Shown here piece after piece: positions 54,366 through 64,000 of a stretch of DNA of 64,000 bases. The notes under the pieces were generated by a model. The model made no database searches, had not been told where the DNA came from, and saw nothing but the letters and a program-made list of their open reading frames with translations. Location: contig JANEZZ010002066.1 of NCBI GenBank assembly GCA_026122225.1, positions 992,001 through 1,056,000 on the forward strand, given 5' to 3'. Position 1 is the stretch's first letter, and every line of letters begins with the position of its first letter. The DNA comes from Heloderma charlesbogerti. Taxonomy: Eukaryota > Chordata > Lepidosauria > Squamata > Helodermatidae. Made by a program: the position numbers and the translations under genes.

Positions 54366-55480
54366 ATGTAATAATTGGCCCTGAACACTGTTTATTTTAG
54401 TAGGATGTTTGGAGGTGTTACCAGTGTACACCAGAATGTAATCCGTACTGAAAACCCCAGATTATGTAACAACAGGAGGCAAATTGTGTGACCGGTATCA
54501 GTTGTGCTAATTAAGGAAATGTGCATGATTTCTTCTGACTTCGAATTTATAATTTATAATTTATTCTCCTTCCACTGGATATGGGGTGAGGCAAGAGGCT
54601 ACCTGTTTGGTTTATTCAGAACTTTTGCTGGCTCCTGAGATTCACCAGGTATTGCCAGTACTCATTTAACCACATTTCCACAGTGACAGGACCTAAAAAC
54701 TATCTTTTTCTCTTGCTTGCTTTGTGCTGCAATGTTCAGAATTTTCATTCTGCATTGGGCCGAGCCAGAACAGGAGCCAGTTTTTGAAAATAGTTTTGGC
54801 TATTGCTGAGTGGATCCCATTTCCTGAGTTCTGACAGATCTGTTTTGCACATGCCTCAAAAGGGGGTGAGAGTGTTTGTTCATGGGTTGAGGAGGGGCAT
54901 GGGTTGAGGAGGAGTGGGAATATGTTCACACTCAGAATTCCATAACTTGCCACTCTCTTGTCTTGCCCTGCTGAGGTGGTGACAGTGAGGATGCTCAGTA
55001 AAACCACCACTATGACCAGACAGCAAATATTGACCCAGCTTCATTGGTGACAGAGACAGATTTCTTCTCCAGTGCACAGTGTTGATGGTGTGGTTTCCCT
55101 TTTTTCTCAGTGATGTCAGCATCTAGCCAAATCTGATTGTTCATCTGGTGATACCAACACGTATTCAGTATAGGAGCCCTGATTGGCTGTGATAATTGAC
55201 TAAACAAAGGTGCAGAAGCGGAAGGGCATCCGAAATAGATCCATGAATAGAAGAGAAACATCTCAGGATGCTGAAATAAAGATTTCATTTTTTTTAAAGC
55301 CATTTTTTAAACAAATAAATGCTTGGTTTCAGGATCCTGAGGTGTTTCTCTTCTATTTGTGTGATAATTGATGGAGTGAATGCAAAAGAAACCCCAATTG
55401 ACGGTTTATTGTTTATCATTAACATGTATATACCGCCTTATCTGCTAAAAAGCCACCCAGGCAACTGATCTATCAAGGGT
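54366..55480. other. Unassigned non-coding DNA
   Basis: No gene or repeat recognised. Confidence 0.45.
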
Positions 55481-55481
55481 T

Positions 55482-55552
55482 GTATCCAATGTTAGGCTAA
55501 CTTAAGCCCCATCCATTTCAGTGAGTAAGTAGGACTAGCATTGGATACAATA
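55482..55552. mobile_element. Small foldback MITE, GTATCCAATG ends
   Basis: GTTGTATCCAATGTTAGGC and GACTAGCATTGGATACAAT are inverted ends around CATCCATTTCAGTGAG. Confidence 0.75.
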
Positions 55553-57930
55553 CTGAAAGGGGGGAAATGGTGCTGGAGATCAGTCCAGAAAGAGGCGCAA
55601 AGATGATGGAAAACCGGCGAATGTCAGGAAAGTGTTCATGCTCCCAAAACATTTGCAGGCAAATATTCAGTCCTAATTCTGCAACATGTATTGTGTTCTG
55701 CTGCTTGAATTACTGACATATATGCCAATCTGTGTGAGTCAGGGATGGGGTGTGTTTGTTGATATGCCTTCCATTTTGTCCTCATTCAGAGGGAAGGGTG
55801 TGTGACTCACACCCCCTTTTCTTTAGCTCTTGGCTTCCTTGATGGGAGAGAGCCACAAGAGCTTTCCCTTCTTTTGCTTCTCGCTTCTTCTGCCTTTAAT
55901 ACTCAACTTTCCAGTCACACCTGCTTCCCGCTTCCCTTGCTTGGGTGTGGAGAGGTCCTTGCTTTTTTGAGTAGGTTATTGCTCACGAGGACGCCTCCCT
56001 CTGGCCTCCCTCACGAGGAGGCCCCCTTCTGGGAACTGGCCACCTGGGGAAGCTGCCATATGGCTCCCCCTTCCATCACTCCTTGTCCTGGGCCCTATTC
56101 CCATACTTCAGGCTCTGCTAAGGTGTGAATGCCACCAGATCCCCTACACCCTGATTGCGTGGATTGTATCAGTAATATTCTGCCCTCCTTTTCTTTGCTC
56201 TTCTTCTGTATTCCATTCTGTTGGCTGACACTTGTGCGGTCAGAGGCCCCCCCCCCACTTCTGATGAATGCTTTACATATTTCCCCAGGCATGCTCGGAA
56301 GCCAAAGTCCCCGTAGGTTCCAGAATGGCACTGATTACCATTTAGAAACATAGCTCAAATTCACCCTTTTGGAAGAGCAATGCATCTGACTTACCATTTT
56401 TGGACTTTGAAGAAAGCAGGATGGCTTGTGTTTTGCAAGAACAACCTTTGTTACTAAACGTTTGAGTTCGCTCTGAAATAATTACGTTCTGGGTTATTCT
56501 CTCTCTCTCTTGCGCGCTGTCTTTTTTATAGTCTTTCTCTCTCCTTCTGTCCCAATTCTTTCTCTCTCCTTGTCTCCCAATTCTTTCTCTCTCTCTCCCT
56601 CTCCTTCCAAACAAGATTAAGACTCAAAGACATTGATTATAGAGTCTTTTATGTGAGGAGTCTGGAATGGAATGTAAAGTGCGTCTCCCCTGGCCCTCTG
56701 CATTCTCCAGGGTGGAAAAATAGCTGTATCTTAAATAGCCTTTCCTTGGAGCACATTAGCTGAATAATTCAGAACTTTGAAGTAGGTGAATTAGAAGAGA
56801 TTCATACTGGACATGAGGGTCAGCAGTTAAAATTTTGTGTGGCTACAAGATGATTCAGAATTTTGAGTTGTGGGGGAGATTGGGAGAGAGGGGGAGAGAG
56901 AGAGAGAGAGAGAGAGAGACTGCACAACCAGAACCAGTTGGTTAATTCACTAATGCATGGTTGGAAGGTCTTGCCTGCTTAGCCCCCCCCGCCCCCCCAC
57001 TTAATAGTGATCTGAATTCAAATGAACCTAAGACTTCTTTTTGCATACTGACACTTGACCTATACACAGGAATGTGCGTGAAATAAAAATAGGCTCTTTG
57101 GTGTTAGTGCTTTTTAATGTTTCTGCCAAGCAGGGGAATTTTAGTCAACAGGGATCCAAGAAGCTGCTATGTTAAGATATATTTTAAAGCTGCTCTCTGT
57201 TTCCTCCTGCAAGCAAGCCACTCCGCGTTTCAGTTCACTCTAAGTGGGGACTAGGTTTTTCTTGTTGGTTTGATTGATCTGCAAATAGCTTTGATGTTCC
57301 CTGACATAATGTTAATAGAGTTTGTGGCACAGAGTCATAAGGAAGGCAAGGGAGAGAGAGAAAAAAAAACCCTCCTAAAAATAAAGAGCATTGATTTCCT
57401 CTCTACCGTGTAAAATGAATGTGAAGTGTACAGAGCGGACAATTAAAGAAGGATCAAGAGCCAGATATGCTTGGGAAACTGGTTCCCCTCCTCTCCCCCT
57501 CCCAACAAGAGGCTTGGAATTGGCATTATGTTACATCCTTTCTTGTTGGTCTCTACTGGACGCAAGAAGCAAAACCACGTGCCTACCTTAAGAAGTTTGC
57601 TCTAGAGTTGCTGCCCTGCTGACTCCAGAGCACGGGAGCTGTAAATGTGTAGAACAATACCTGTTGTTCAACCAGTGAATGTTCTTCCAGAATGAAGGCT
57701 TTAAAGTAGCACAGAGTTCTTTGTCAGGGTGACAAAGAGTGCTGTGTAACAGAAAAGCTGTCATTGAAAATGCATACTGCTACTCTAAAGTAGCAAAGAT
57801 TTTTCTCAGAGACTGTGAATAAAGATTGAAGTTAGGTTCGGTAATTCAGGAGTTTGGGAGGACATGGAGAGAGAGTCCGATAGAAACTTTGGCTTTGCTG
57901 CACTATAGCAGTCCTAGCAGTAGTGCTACT
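55553..57930. other. Unassigned non-coding DNA with pyrimidine-rich and (GA)n tracts
   Basis: Contains a TCTC-rich tract at 56500-56610 and a (GA)n microsatellite at 56884-56919. No gene recognised. Confidence 0.5.
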
Positions 57931-57934
57931 CAAT

Positions 57935-58430
57935 TCAAAGTGATGGTTTTGACCTTTAAAGCCTTAAACGGTTTGGGGCCAAATTACTTGAAGGACCGCC
58001 TTCACCCATATCAGCCTGCCTGCACTTTAAGATCAGAAAGAGAGGCCCTTCTCATTTGCCCACCCCTGAAAGCAGTCAGGTGGGTGATCACACGTGAGAG
58101 GGCCTTCTCTGCAGTGGCCCCACACCTTTGGGACAAGTTGCCATCGGAGGTCCCCCATGCTCCATCATTGCAGGCTTTTAAGAAGGCTTTGAAAACATAT
58201 TATTTTACCTTTCCTTCTCTCAATATGACTGCTATTGTTGCTGTTACTGCTGTTAACATTGTTGCTGGTTTTATTGTTAGCTTTTGTTGTTTTTGTTTTA
58301 TTTTTTTATCACTTTTAATATTTTAACCGTTTTTATGTATTTTATTGCTGTAAGCCACCTTGGGAGGGCTTCTGCCCTGAAAGGCAGCCAAGAAATAATT
58401 TAAATAAATAAATAAATAAATAAAATACTT
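57935..58430 (+). pseudogene. L2 LINE 3' fragment, second subfamily
   Basis: About 500 bp. The plus-strand frame (57935-58326) carries FKVMVLTFKALNGLGPNYLK, ACTLRSEREALL and AFSAVAPHLWDKLPSEVPHA, the C-terminal block of L2 ORF2, clearly diverged from the 22671 copy. The 3' UTR has TAAGCCACCTTGGGAGGGCT and an (AAAT)n tail at 58398-58430, where the younger subfamily has ACCGCCCAGAGAGC. It therefore represents a separate L2 lineage. 5'-truncated; no catalytic region. Confidence 0.9.
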
Positions 58431-58824
58431 ACAGAGCCAAGAATTTCCATGTCATGGAATGTGTTGGAAAAACTCAGGTTCCAGAAGAGGAACTGACTTA
58501 GGGCGAATACAGACAATCATTTGCGAAGTGTTAACTTACCAAGATGTGTGTTTAACCGCTTGGTGAACTGGTCATTCGTTTTGCCCTGGAAAATGGTATT
58601 GTCACATGTATGCACCTCATCAAAGAACTATGGATGCAAAAGCATGTTAAGATTTTCTTCACAACTTGGCAGCACAGTAGAGACAATCATTTTATGATGT
58701 GCTTACATGGATACTGGTAAGTTACAACTTGGTCAGCGGTTCTAGTCACGCATCATAATCTGTTGCAGTAAAAATAAAATAAAAAAAATACCTGGAATAA
58801 TTTAGGGTGTGTTCAAGTTCATGT
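58431..58824. other. Probable decayed MITE, otherwise unassigned
   Basis: TTAGGGCGAATACAGACAATC at 58498 and inverted-looking AGACAATCATTTTATGATG at 58680 suggest a degraded foldback element, but I cannot define its ends. Confidence 0.35.
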
Positions 58825-58830
58825 GCTGAG

Positions 58831-58930
58831 AGCATGTGTGAGGGTACCATGAGGGACGACGGCAGCCCTGCCCTGCTCCTGTTCCTGGCGTATGCGATCT
58901 TTCGTGACAGGAGAAGGGGCCCTATAAATG
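58831..58930 (+). repeat. Direct repeat copy 1 flanking the gypsy gag relic
   Basis: GCATGTGTGAGGGTACCATG ... GTGACAGGAGAAGGGGCCCT. By eye it is roughly 80% identical to 60107-60205 in the same orientation. Confidence 0.8.
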
Positions 58931-58959
58931 TTGCATAGGTAGTTGGAATGACTCAGCCT

Positions 58960-60106
58960 TGTGCTGACAGATTTGGAACGGCAGATTTGCTCAAGGTGTC
59001 CCTTCTTCTTGCAAAACCTGCACTCAGCATCCTTGAATCTGCACAGAGAGCGCTGATGTGCTCCTCCACAGCCTGAGCAGGGATAGGTAAGTCAGGGCCT
59101 ATCTTAGGGATGTACGAAAGTCACTTACCTGGTCTCGCAGCTTGCTTGGCGGTGGGGGGGAGGTGCTTCACTTCTCCCCCCCGAAGTTCAGGCCGGGGGG
59201 GGGAGGCTTCCTGCCTCGCCCGGCCGAAATTCAGGCCGGGGAGAAGCGCCCCGTCTCCCTGGCCGCGAACTTCAAAAGAAAAGTAAAAAAAAAAAAAAAG
59301 CCCCGTGATAGGCTACGTAATGATTTACGTAGCCTATCACGGCTAGATCTGTAAATCTAGCCATGATAGGCTACGTTAATCGTCACGTAGCCTATCACAG
59401 GGGCGTTTTTGTTTTTGTTTACTTTTCTTGTAATGGCGGCGGCAGCAGCTGGTCGAAAGACCAGCTGCCGCCCCCGCCCCTGCCCCTGACGAAGACCTGC
59501 CGAACTGCCGCCGGGACCCGCCGCCGGGAGCGACATTCGTGAAAGGTAAGTCCCATCCCGGGGGGGGGCGGGGGGGCGGAGAATTTCTCCCCGAACAACC
59601 TTCGGAGGACCGAATGCATTGGCACTCGGTCCCCCGAAGTTTCGGGGAGAAATTCTCCCCCATCCCTAGCCTATCTGCGGATTTCAGGAAGGGTGTATTT
59701 CTTGCATTTTGTTGACCTTGCTGCCCAGAATTCTCAGGCTGCTTGCTCTGGATGGCATTTACATCCTCTGCATCTCTCTTCAGTTCTGTGACATATAGTG
59801 ATGCAGTCTCACTGGCTAATGTCTTTTCTTGAGCCACTGCAAATGTCAAGGTTAGCTCGGACAGGAGACGTCGTCGTCATGCTTCATCATAAAACCCACA
59901 GATAAGGCGATCCCTCAACATATCTTCTAGAAAATTCCCAAAGTTGCAGTGTTGAGAAAGATGAGTCAGTTCTGCAATAGAAGTGACAATGCCCTCTCCA
60001 GGTGGCTGCATTCGTTTGTGAAATTTAAATCTCTCCACAATAACTGAAGCATTTGGTGAGAAATGTTTCTTCAATACTCCTAAAAGTTCACCAGATGTCT
60101 TAATTT
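58960..60106 (-). pseudogene. Ty3/gypsy-type retrotransposon gag relic, interrupted by E11
   Basis: The minus strand encodes a Gag of the Ty3/gypsy type known from fish and reptile genomes. 60100-59880 gives ELLGVLKKHFSPNASVIVER and DMLRDRLICG, the capsid-region signature; a TGA at about 59874 interrupts RRRLLSE. The region to 59690 continues LTLTFAVAQEKTLA. After E11 (59105-59668) the frame resumes with two zinc knuckles: CSGCGGAHQRSLC (C-x2-C-x3-H-x4-C) and CRFCKKKGHLEQIC (C-x2-C-x4-H-x4-C), at about 59085-58983. Zinc knuckles bind the element's RNA during packaging. Protease and polymerase are absent. At least two stops occur, so it is dead. No long terminal repeats were recognised. Confidence 0.82.
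59105..59668 (+). mobile_element. E11: short palindrome-cored hAT MITE inside gypsy gag
   Basis: 564 bp with a perfect duplication GCCTATCT (59097-59104 and 59669-59676). A end TAGGGATGTACGAAAGTCAC with ACTTACCT at 59123-59130 and two GC-rich units. The core (59301-59404) has two GTGATAGGCTACG palindromes. The B end has AGGTAAGT at 59544-59551, the CCCCGAAAC-type hairpin and terminus CCCCCATCCCTA. Confidence 0.95.
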
Positions 60107-60205
60107 GCATGTGTGCGGGTACCATGGGGCCACGAGGGTAGCGCTGCCCCTCTCCTGTGCCTGCCATATGCAATCTTTGGTGACAGTGAGAAGGGGCCCC
60201 ATATG
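60107..60205 (+). repeat. Direct repeat copy 2 flanking the gypsy gag relic
   Basis: GCATGTGTGCGGGTACCATG ... GTGACAGTGAGAAGGGGCCC, same orientation as 58831-58930. Confidence 0.8.
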
Positions 60206-60570
60206 TCTACCGAAGTGTGCACATAGGGCACCTGTATGCAAGGGGAGATCCTGGGGGCACTCATGATCTCTCTTTTTGGTGGAGGAGTTCTCTATACATG
60301 TACATTGGTAACATGCATTGGGCTCCTTTTCATGGCTGCTAAATGCACAGAGGGCATGACCAGCGGGTGCATCAGTGCATAGGCTGACAAAGCTCTCACT
60401 CATGCTTTTACCTTGTAACAGAGTTTGTCAGAATATTAGAGGCCCTTTTAAAGAGTAACAAATCTATTGCGACGTGAGTTTGCATATGGAATAGCCTGTG
60501 TTTTCATCAGATTCACGATCGATTTTTGTTTACAGAAATTCTTGCTACAATATGGCTGAGTTCAGACATC

Positions 60571-60860
60571 ACACAACACTATTAAGGAAGCTTAACTATG
60601 GTTTATGGACTTGAGCACACTCCGGGAGAGAGCGGAGGACAGGAAGGCCTGGCGTGCTATGGTCCATGGGGTCACAAAGAGTCGGACACGACTTAACAAC
60701 TGAACAACTACTACTACTACTACTACTACAACAGCTATGGTTTAGCATTAATGGTTCAAATTAACAAACCATGGTTGATGATCACCCGGCAAACCAGAAT
60801 TAGAAATCATGATTCAGAATGTAGCTCAGTTATGTGCTAACTATGGTTTGGTGTATTTGA
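60571..60860. mobile_element. Foldback MITE (GAGTTCAGACATCACA) split by a BovB tail
   Basis: GAGTTCAGACATCACACAAC, TTAACTATGGTTTATGG and later GCTATGGTTTAGC, AAACCATGGTTGATG, CTAACTATGGTTTGGTG are the repeated arms of a MITE. It is interrupted at 60618-60712. Limits are approximate. Confidence 0.55.
60618..60712 (+). mobile_element. BovB 3'-end fragment
   Basis: ACTTGAGCACACTCCGGGAG, GACAGGAAGGCCTGGCGTGC and AGAGTCGGACACGACTTAAC match the last ~95 bp of the BovB copies at 18665 and 32913, here on the plus strand, with a (CTA)n tail running to 60730. Confidence 0.9.
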
Positions 60861-60911
60861 ATGGACAAACAGTAGTTATAGCTAATGCTGTGCTTCCAGA
60901 GGCATTAGAAC

Positions 60912-61022
60912 ACCCTTCCTCAACCTGTTGCCCTCCAGATGTGTTAGATAATAACCCTAACTGGGGTTGATGGGAGTTGTAGTCCAACACAATTGGAGGG
61001 CACCCAGTTGAAGAAAGCTGAG
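60912..61022. mobile_element. Foldback MITE, GTTGTAGTCC type
   Basis: CCTTCCTCAACCTGTTGCCC with CTCCAGATGTGTTAG and inverted GGGAGTTGTAGTCCAACACA, GTTGAAGAAAGCTG. Confidence 0.8.
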
Positions 61023-62004
61023 TATTGAGCAAATGACAAATGAAAGGAGATACGGAGCTCTTACCCAGGGTTTACTTCTATGTTTGGAAGGCGAAATCAT
61101 GCATTGGCATCTAAATTATGGTTACCACAAACCACGATTTGGTAGGACATCTCAAGATTTTTGAGGTGCTTCTGTTCTCTAGGTCTTTAGCTTTTTATTG
61201 CTAGATCGAACTCTTCATGCAGATCTCTGGTGATTTTTTTTTAAAGCTAGTTTTAAATTTAGCCAGAGAGCTCACAGAAGTCTCATTGAGTGACACAAAA
61301 GAGGGAAGGAGAATTAATTGAATTAATTCAGTAGTTGGGAGCTATTATAACATTGGCCTCTAAAGTGTACGTAAGGGTTTTGTAGGCTTACTAGAGAAGA
61401 ATGGAGGCCTTAGCTGCTGCTTCAGAGGAAGAGGCAATTAATATGGGATTCTAAATGGGGCACACAGGCCAAAAAGCCTGTGAATGGGAGAATCCATTTG
61501 CGGTTCCAGTTGTTTTGGTTTAATGGCATGTGGTGTACTTGGGTGGGATCATTTAATTAGTATAGGACGCTGCCTTGTTATAGGTGTTGATTTTATCTAA
61601 ATGAAAGGCATTCATTCTTCTTCATGCATGTATGTCACTTGAGATTGTTGTAGATTAAATGTTCTTGATCAGTAGCCATGGCGTAGAGATTGGTAGTGGG
61701 CTGTCTACCAATCCATACAAATCTTCTCCGCTCGCATGTAAATTCCACCAAGACTTTCTCCATTGGCCTTAATCCTGGCTAAGGGTTATGTCTGTACAGC
61801 ATATGTTTACTGATAAATCCAGTTTAGTTCAGTGGGGCTTAGTCCCAGGTAAGTGGTTAAAAGATTGCAGCCTAACTGTATTTCCTGATATTAGTGAAAT
61901 TTGAAAACTGTGCTAGAAGCTGTTTTGTAAACTGTGGTTCAGGAGGAACTTTGTTACAATGCTTAGCCCTTCTTAAGGCTGGTGCAGGAATAATCCTCTG
62001 TGGG
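61023..62004. other. Unassigned non-coding DNA
   Basis: No gene recognised. A GCAATCCTAT-type MITE trace (CAGTGGGGCTTAGTCCCAGG, GATTGCAGCC) lies at 61795-61872. Confidence 0.45.
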
Positions 62005-62672
62005 TAGGGATGTACGAATTGTGTACCTTCAGTGCCGCTTGACTTCCGCAGTTTGCGGCCAGTGCTCCGTTCCACCATTCACAAGCCCCCGGAATTCTCT
62101 TTTTTTTCCGCTCTGAAAATTACGAAAATAAATCCGTACCGAAAACGGTAATTCCGGTGCCCAGCCATCTCTGTGATTCTGCATAACTTCCGTAAGAATC
62201 GCTGTTTTTTGTGAATATTTATGCATTTTTTAAAAAATTGAAATCCTCCGTCTTCGTTTACTGTCAGTGATAAACTCTTTGTTTAAAGCAATGCTGTTTT
62301 AAAGAAAGAAAAAACCTTTTAAAATGACCATGCTGGTCCTGGAGTGGCATGGTCATTTTAAAAGGTTTTTTCTTTCTTTAAAACAGCGTTGCTTTAAATA
62401 AAGAGTTTATCACTCAGGCACACCTAAGACAGCCTTCTTTTGGGAAGCTCCTAGGAAGAGGAAGTGTTTTGGCTGAAAGTAAACGGAGACTGAGAATTTC
62501 AATTTAAAAAGAATACCTACAGACAAGGCGGTGAGCACAATTTTTTTAAAAAAAACTTACATATTTATTATCGGAATATACATTATCGGAATATACACAG
62601 AGGATTCCGTGGCACAGACTGAAGGGAATTCGATTCCATTTCAGTCCGTGGCAGAATTCTCTGACATCCCTA
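62005..62672 (+). mobile_element. E12: TAGGGATG hAT MITE with a 67-bp near-perfect hairpin
   Basis: Starts TAGGGATGTACGAATTGTG (A-like) and ends CAGAATTCTCTGACATCCCTA (B-like). Arms 62267-62333 and 62347-62413 are complementary over about 67 bp with very few mismatches and a 13-nt loop. Outside them CCGTCTTCGTTTACTG and GAAAGTAAACGGAGAC are a further inverted pair. Flanking octamers TCTGTGGG and AAGGGTGG do not match clearly. Confidence 0.82.
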
Positions 62673-62931
62673 AAGGGTGGATAAAATGTGTGTGTGAAAG
62701 GTCTTGTAACTATTCCAGTCTCTAACCCTGGTTGTGTCTGCCCTAGAACTTGATCACTCATCATTCATGTATTTATTCCACACTGGATGGCTGTCCACAG
62801 AATGAGTGAACAGCGTCCATTAAAAAGTGTTGGATTTGACATCAGACAAGATAAAAGTTCCACCTTGTAAGATGAATCCATCATAGGTCATTCATATATG
62901 AAAGCATTCACTTCATGGCTATTGTCAACGA

Positions 62932-63608
62932 TAGGGCTGGGTGGACTCACCTCCGTCCAGTCTCTTCAGGTGGTCGCTAAGCTGCTGTTGCTGCCCGCCC
63001 ATGCAAGCCACGCTGCGGGAGCTAAAGGACCTCTCGGGGACCGCCCTGTGCTGTACAGCCATCTGTCCCCTTACTGAGCTGCAATTGTGCACACAATCGT
63101 GGCTCTCAGTTACTTCTGCATATCTGAAGTTCCATCTGTGGCTGCCTTAAAGGACCCTTTATGCCTGTAATCTTGAGTCATTGCCCCTTTAAGTCAGCCA
63201 CAGAAAGAACTTTAGATATGCGGAAGTAACTAAGCCATGATGGAGCACAGAAGTGCAGCTCAGTCGGGGGATGGATGACCTTGCAGTGCTTCTTGCTGGT
63301 CACTGAGTGGGCAAGCGAGGCCCCCGCAGCCTGGCGAGCAGGGGCCATTGGACTCCATGCAACAGTGCCAATAGGGACCAGAAAAAATAGCTGTAAGGCT
63401 GGAAACCAAAGTAAAAAAAGAAACAGTTACACCAATTTAATTCCCAAGCAAGGGAGGGGGAATCCTCCAAAAGAATCTCCAAGAGTTTTTCCCTTGATGA
63501 AGACCAAGTGTTGAAACACGTTGGGAATTAAATTGGTGCAGCTGTTTCTTTTTTGACTTTGACTACCTTTGGACTCCACCCCTTGCTTGGACTCCTATGC
63601 CATCCCTA
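62932..63608. mobile_element. TAGGG-ended element with two internal inverted repeats
   Basis: Starts TAGGGCTGGGTGGACTCACC and ends TATGCCATCCCTA, with partly matching flanks TCAACGA / TCAATGA. First foldback: AGTTACTTCTGCATATCTG pairs with AGATATGCGGAAGTAACT (63111-63230). Second: GAAACAGTTACACCAATTTA pairs with TAAATTGGTGCAGCTGTTTC (63420-63550). The second may be a separate MITE inserted in the first. Confidence 0.6.
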
Positions 63609-63813
63609 TCAATGAGTGATGGATATGCAGGTGTGAGTTAGTTTGCTGCAATTCTTGTTGTGGTAGGCTGGTCTGTGGGGCTGTCCCCGCTACAGAATAT
63701 GCAAGTGCGGATTGCAATAGATGTAATGCACATAGTGAAGGGAAAGAAGGAGTCTAGATGATCCACGTAGTAAAATGTAAGTGGACCATAGTGGGTTATA
63801 TATTTGTCCTCAA

Positions 63814-64000
63814 TAGGGATGTACGAATTCCCTATTTGCCAATCTTGGGGGGGGGGGTCCGCAGGGGGGGGAGGCGATCCGTTCCTCCCCCCGGAATCCT
63901 CTTTGGCCGGCTCCACTCCGCAGCAATTCCGCAGAGCCACCAGTCAGCTCCGAAGTGCCAGTGATACGGCCGCCATGCTGTATCTCTGGGTGAAGGGGAC
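63814..64000 (+). mobile_element. E13: A end of a palindrome-cored hAT MITE, cut by the window edge
   Basis: TAGGGATGTACGAATTCCC followed by GC-rich A-type units (GGGGGGGGAGGCGATCCGTT, CCTCCCCCCGGAATCC). The outward ACTTACCT is not visible. The element runs past the window. Confidence 0.8.

Noticed and set aside
58831..60205. Long terminal repeats of the gypsy element
   Set aside because: The ~100-bp direct repeats lack TG...CA ends, a primer-binding site and a polypurine tract, so I report them only as direct repeats.
60080..60403. A 107-codon cysteine-containing minus-strand frame
   Set aside because: It overlaps the gag relic and the direct repeat in another frame and has no regular zinc-knuckle spacing.

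Overview
The window is repeat-dense, non-coding nuclear DNA of a vertebrate, almost certainly a squamate reptile (lizard or snake). This rests on finding BovB (RTE) retrotransposons, L2 and CR1 LINEs, a 5S-rRNA-derived SINE, tRNA-derived SINEs with L2-like tails, and very many foldback DNA transposons side by side. I found no host exon, tRNA gene or other host gene that I could defend. Every long reading frame of known type belongs to a transposable element, so the window is probably intergenic or intronic. The species cannot be told from sequence alone.

The dominant feature is a group of non-autonomous DNA transposons that begin TAGGGATG, end CATCCCTA and are flanked by 8-bp target duplications, the hallmark of hAT transposition. 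At least thirteen copies (here E1 to E13) share two different ends. The 'A' end is GC-rich with tandem units of about 40 bp. The 'B' end is a hairpin. Between them lies a core built from nested palindromes around TACGTA. Full copies are about 910 bp (E1, E2, E7, E9, E5), short copies about 350-560 bp (E3, E6, E8, E11), and one is a nested/recombinant copy (E4). Nearly every copy carries AGGTAAGT or a close variant, pointing outward, near one or both ends. Other elements share the same termini but different interiors, such as the GCATACATTT-rich long type and the 785-bp GC-rich copy at 43196.

Layout: 0-11.5 kb holds an L2 fragment, E1, SINEs, a BovB tail and several foldback MITEs. 11.5-13.8 kb is a three-level nest of transposons. 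14-21.9 kb holds foldback MITEs, E4, a 5'-truncated BovB, E5 and E6. 22.1-25.8 kb holds a nearly intact L2 LINE with a 954-codon open frame. 26-31.2 kb holds MITEs, a SINE split by a MITE, E7 and E8. 32.9-37.1 kb is an almost full-length BovB interrupted by E9. 37.2-38.4 kb holds CR1 and a 5S/CR1 composite SINE. 39.6-40.15 kb is a minisatellite. 43-51 kb holds more MITEs and CR1 pieces. 51.6-53.2 kb is a second CR1. 53.7-54.4 kb is a chimeric MITE. 57.9-58.4 kb is an L2 tail. 58.8-60.2 kb is a Ty3/gypsy gag relic interrupted by E11. The last 2 kb holds three more TAGGGATG elements.

Insertions give a relative chronology: the TAGGGATG elements cut into BovB, the gypsy gag, a SINE and other MITEs, so they were active after those. 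The autonomous hAT transposase source is not in the window. Retrotransposition machinery (endonuclease and reverse transcriptase) is encoded by L2 and, in damaged form, by BovB and CR1; these could in principle have mobilised the SINEs that share their tails.
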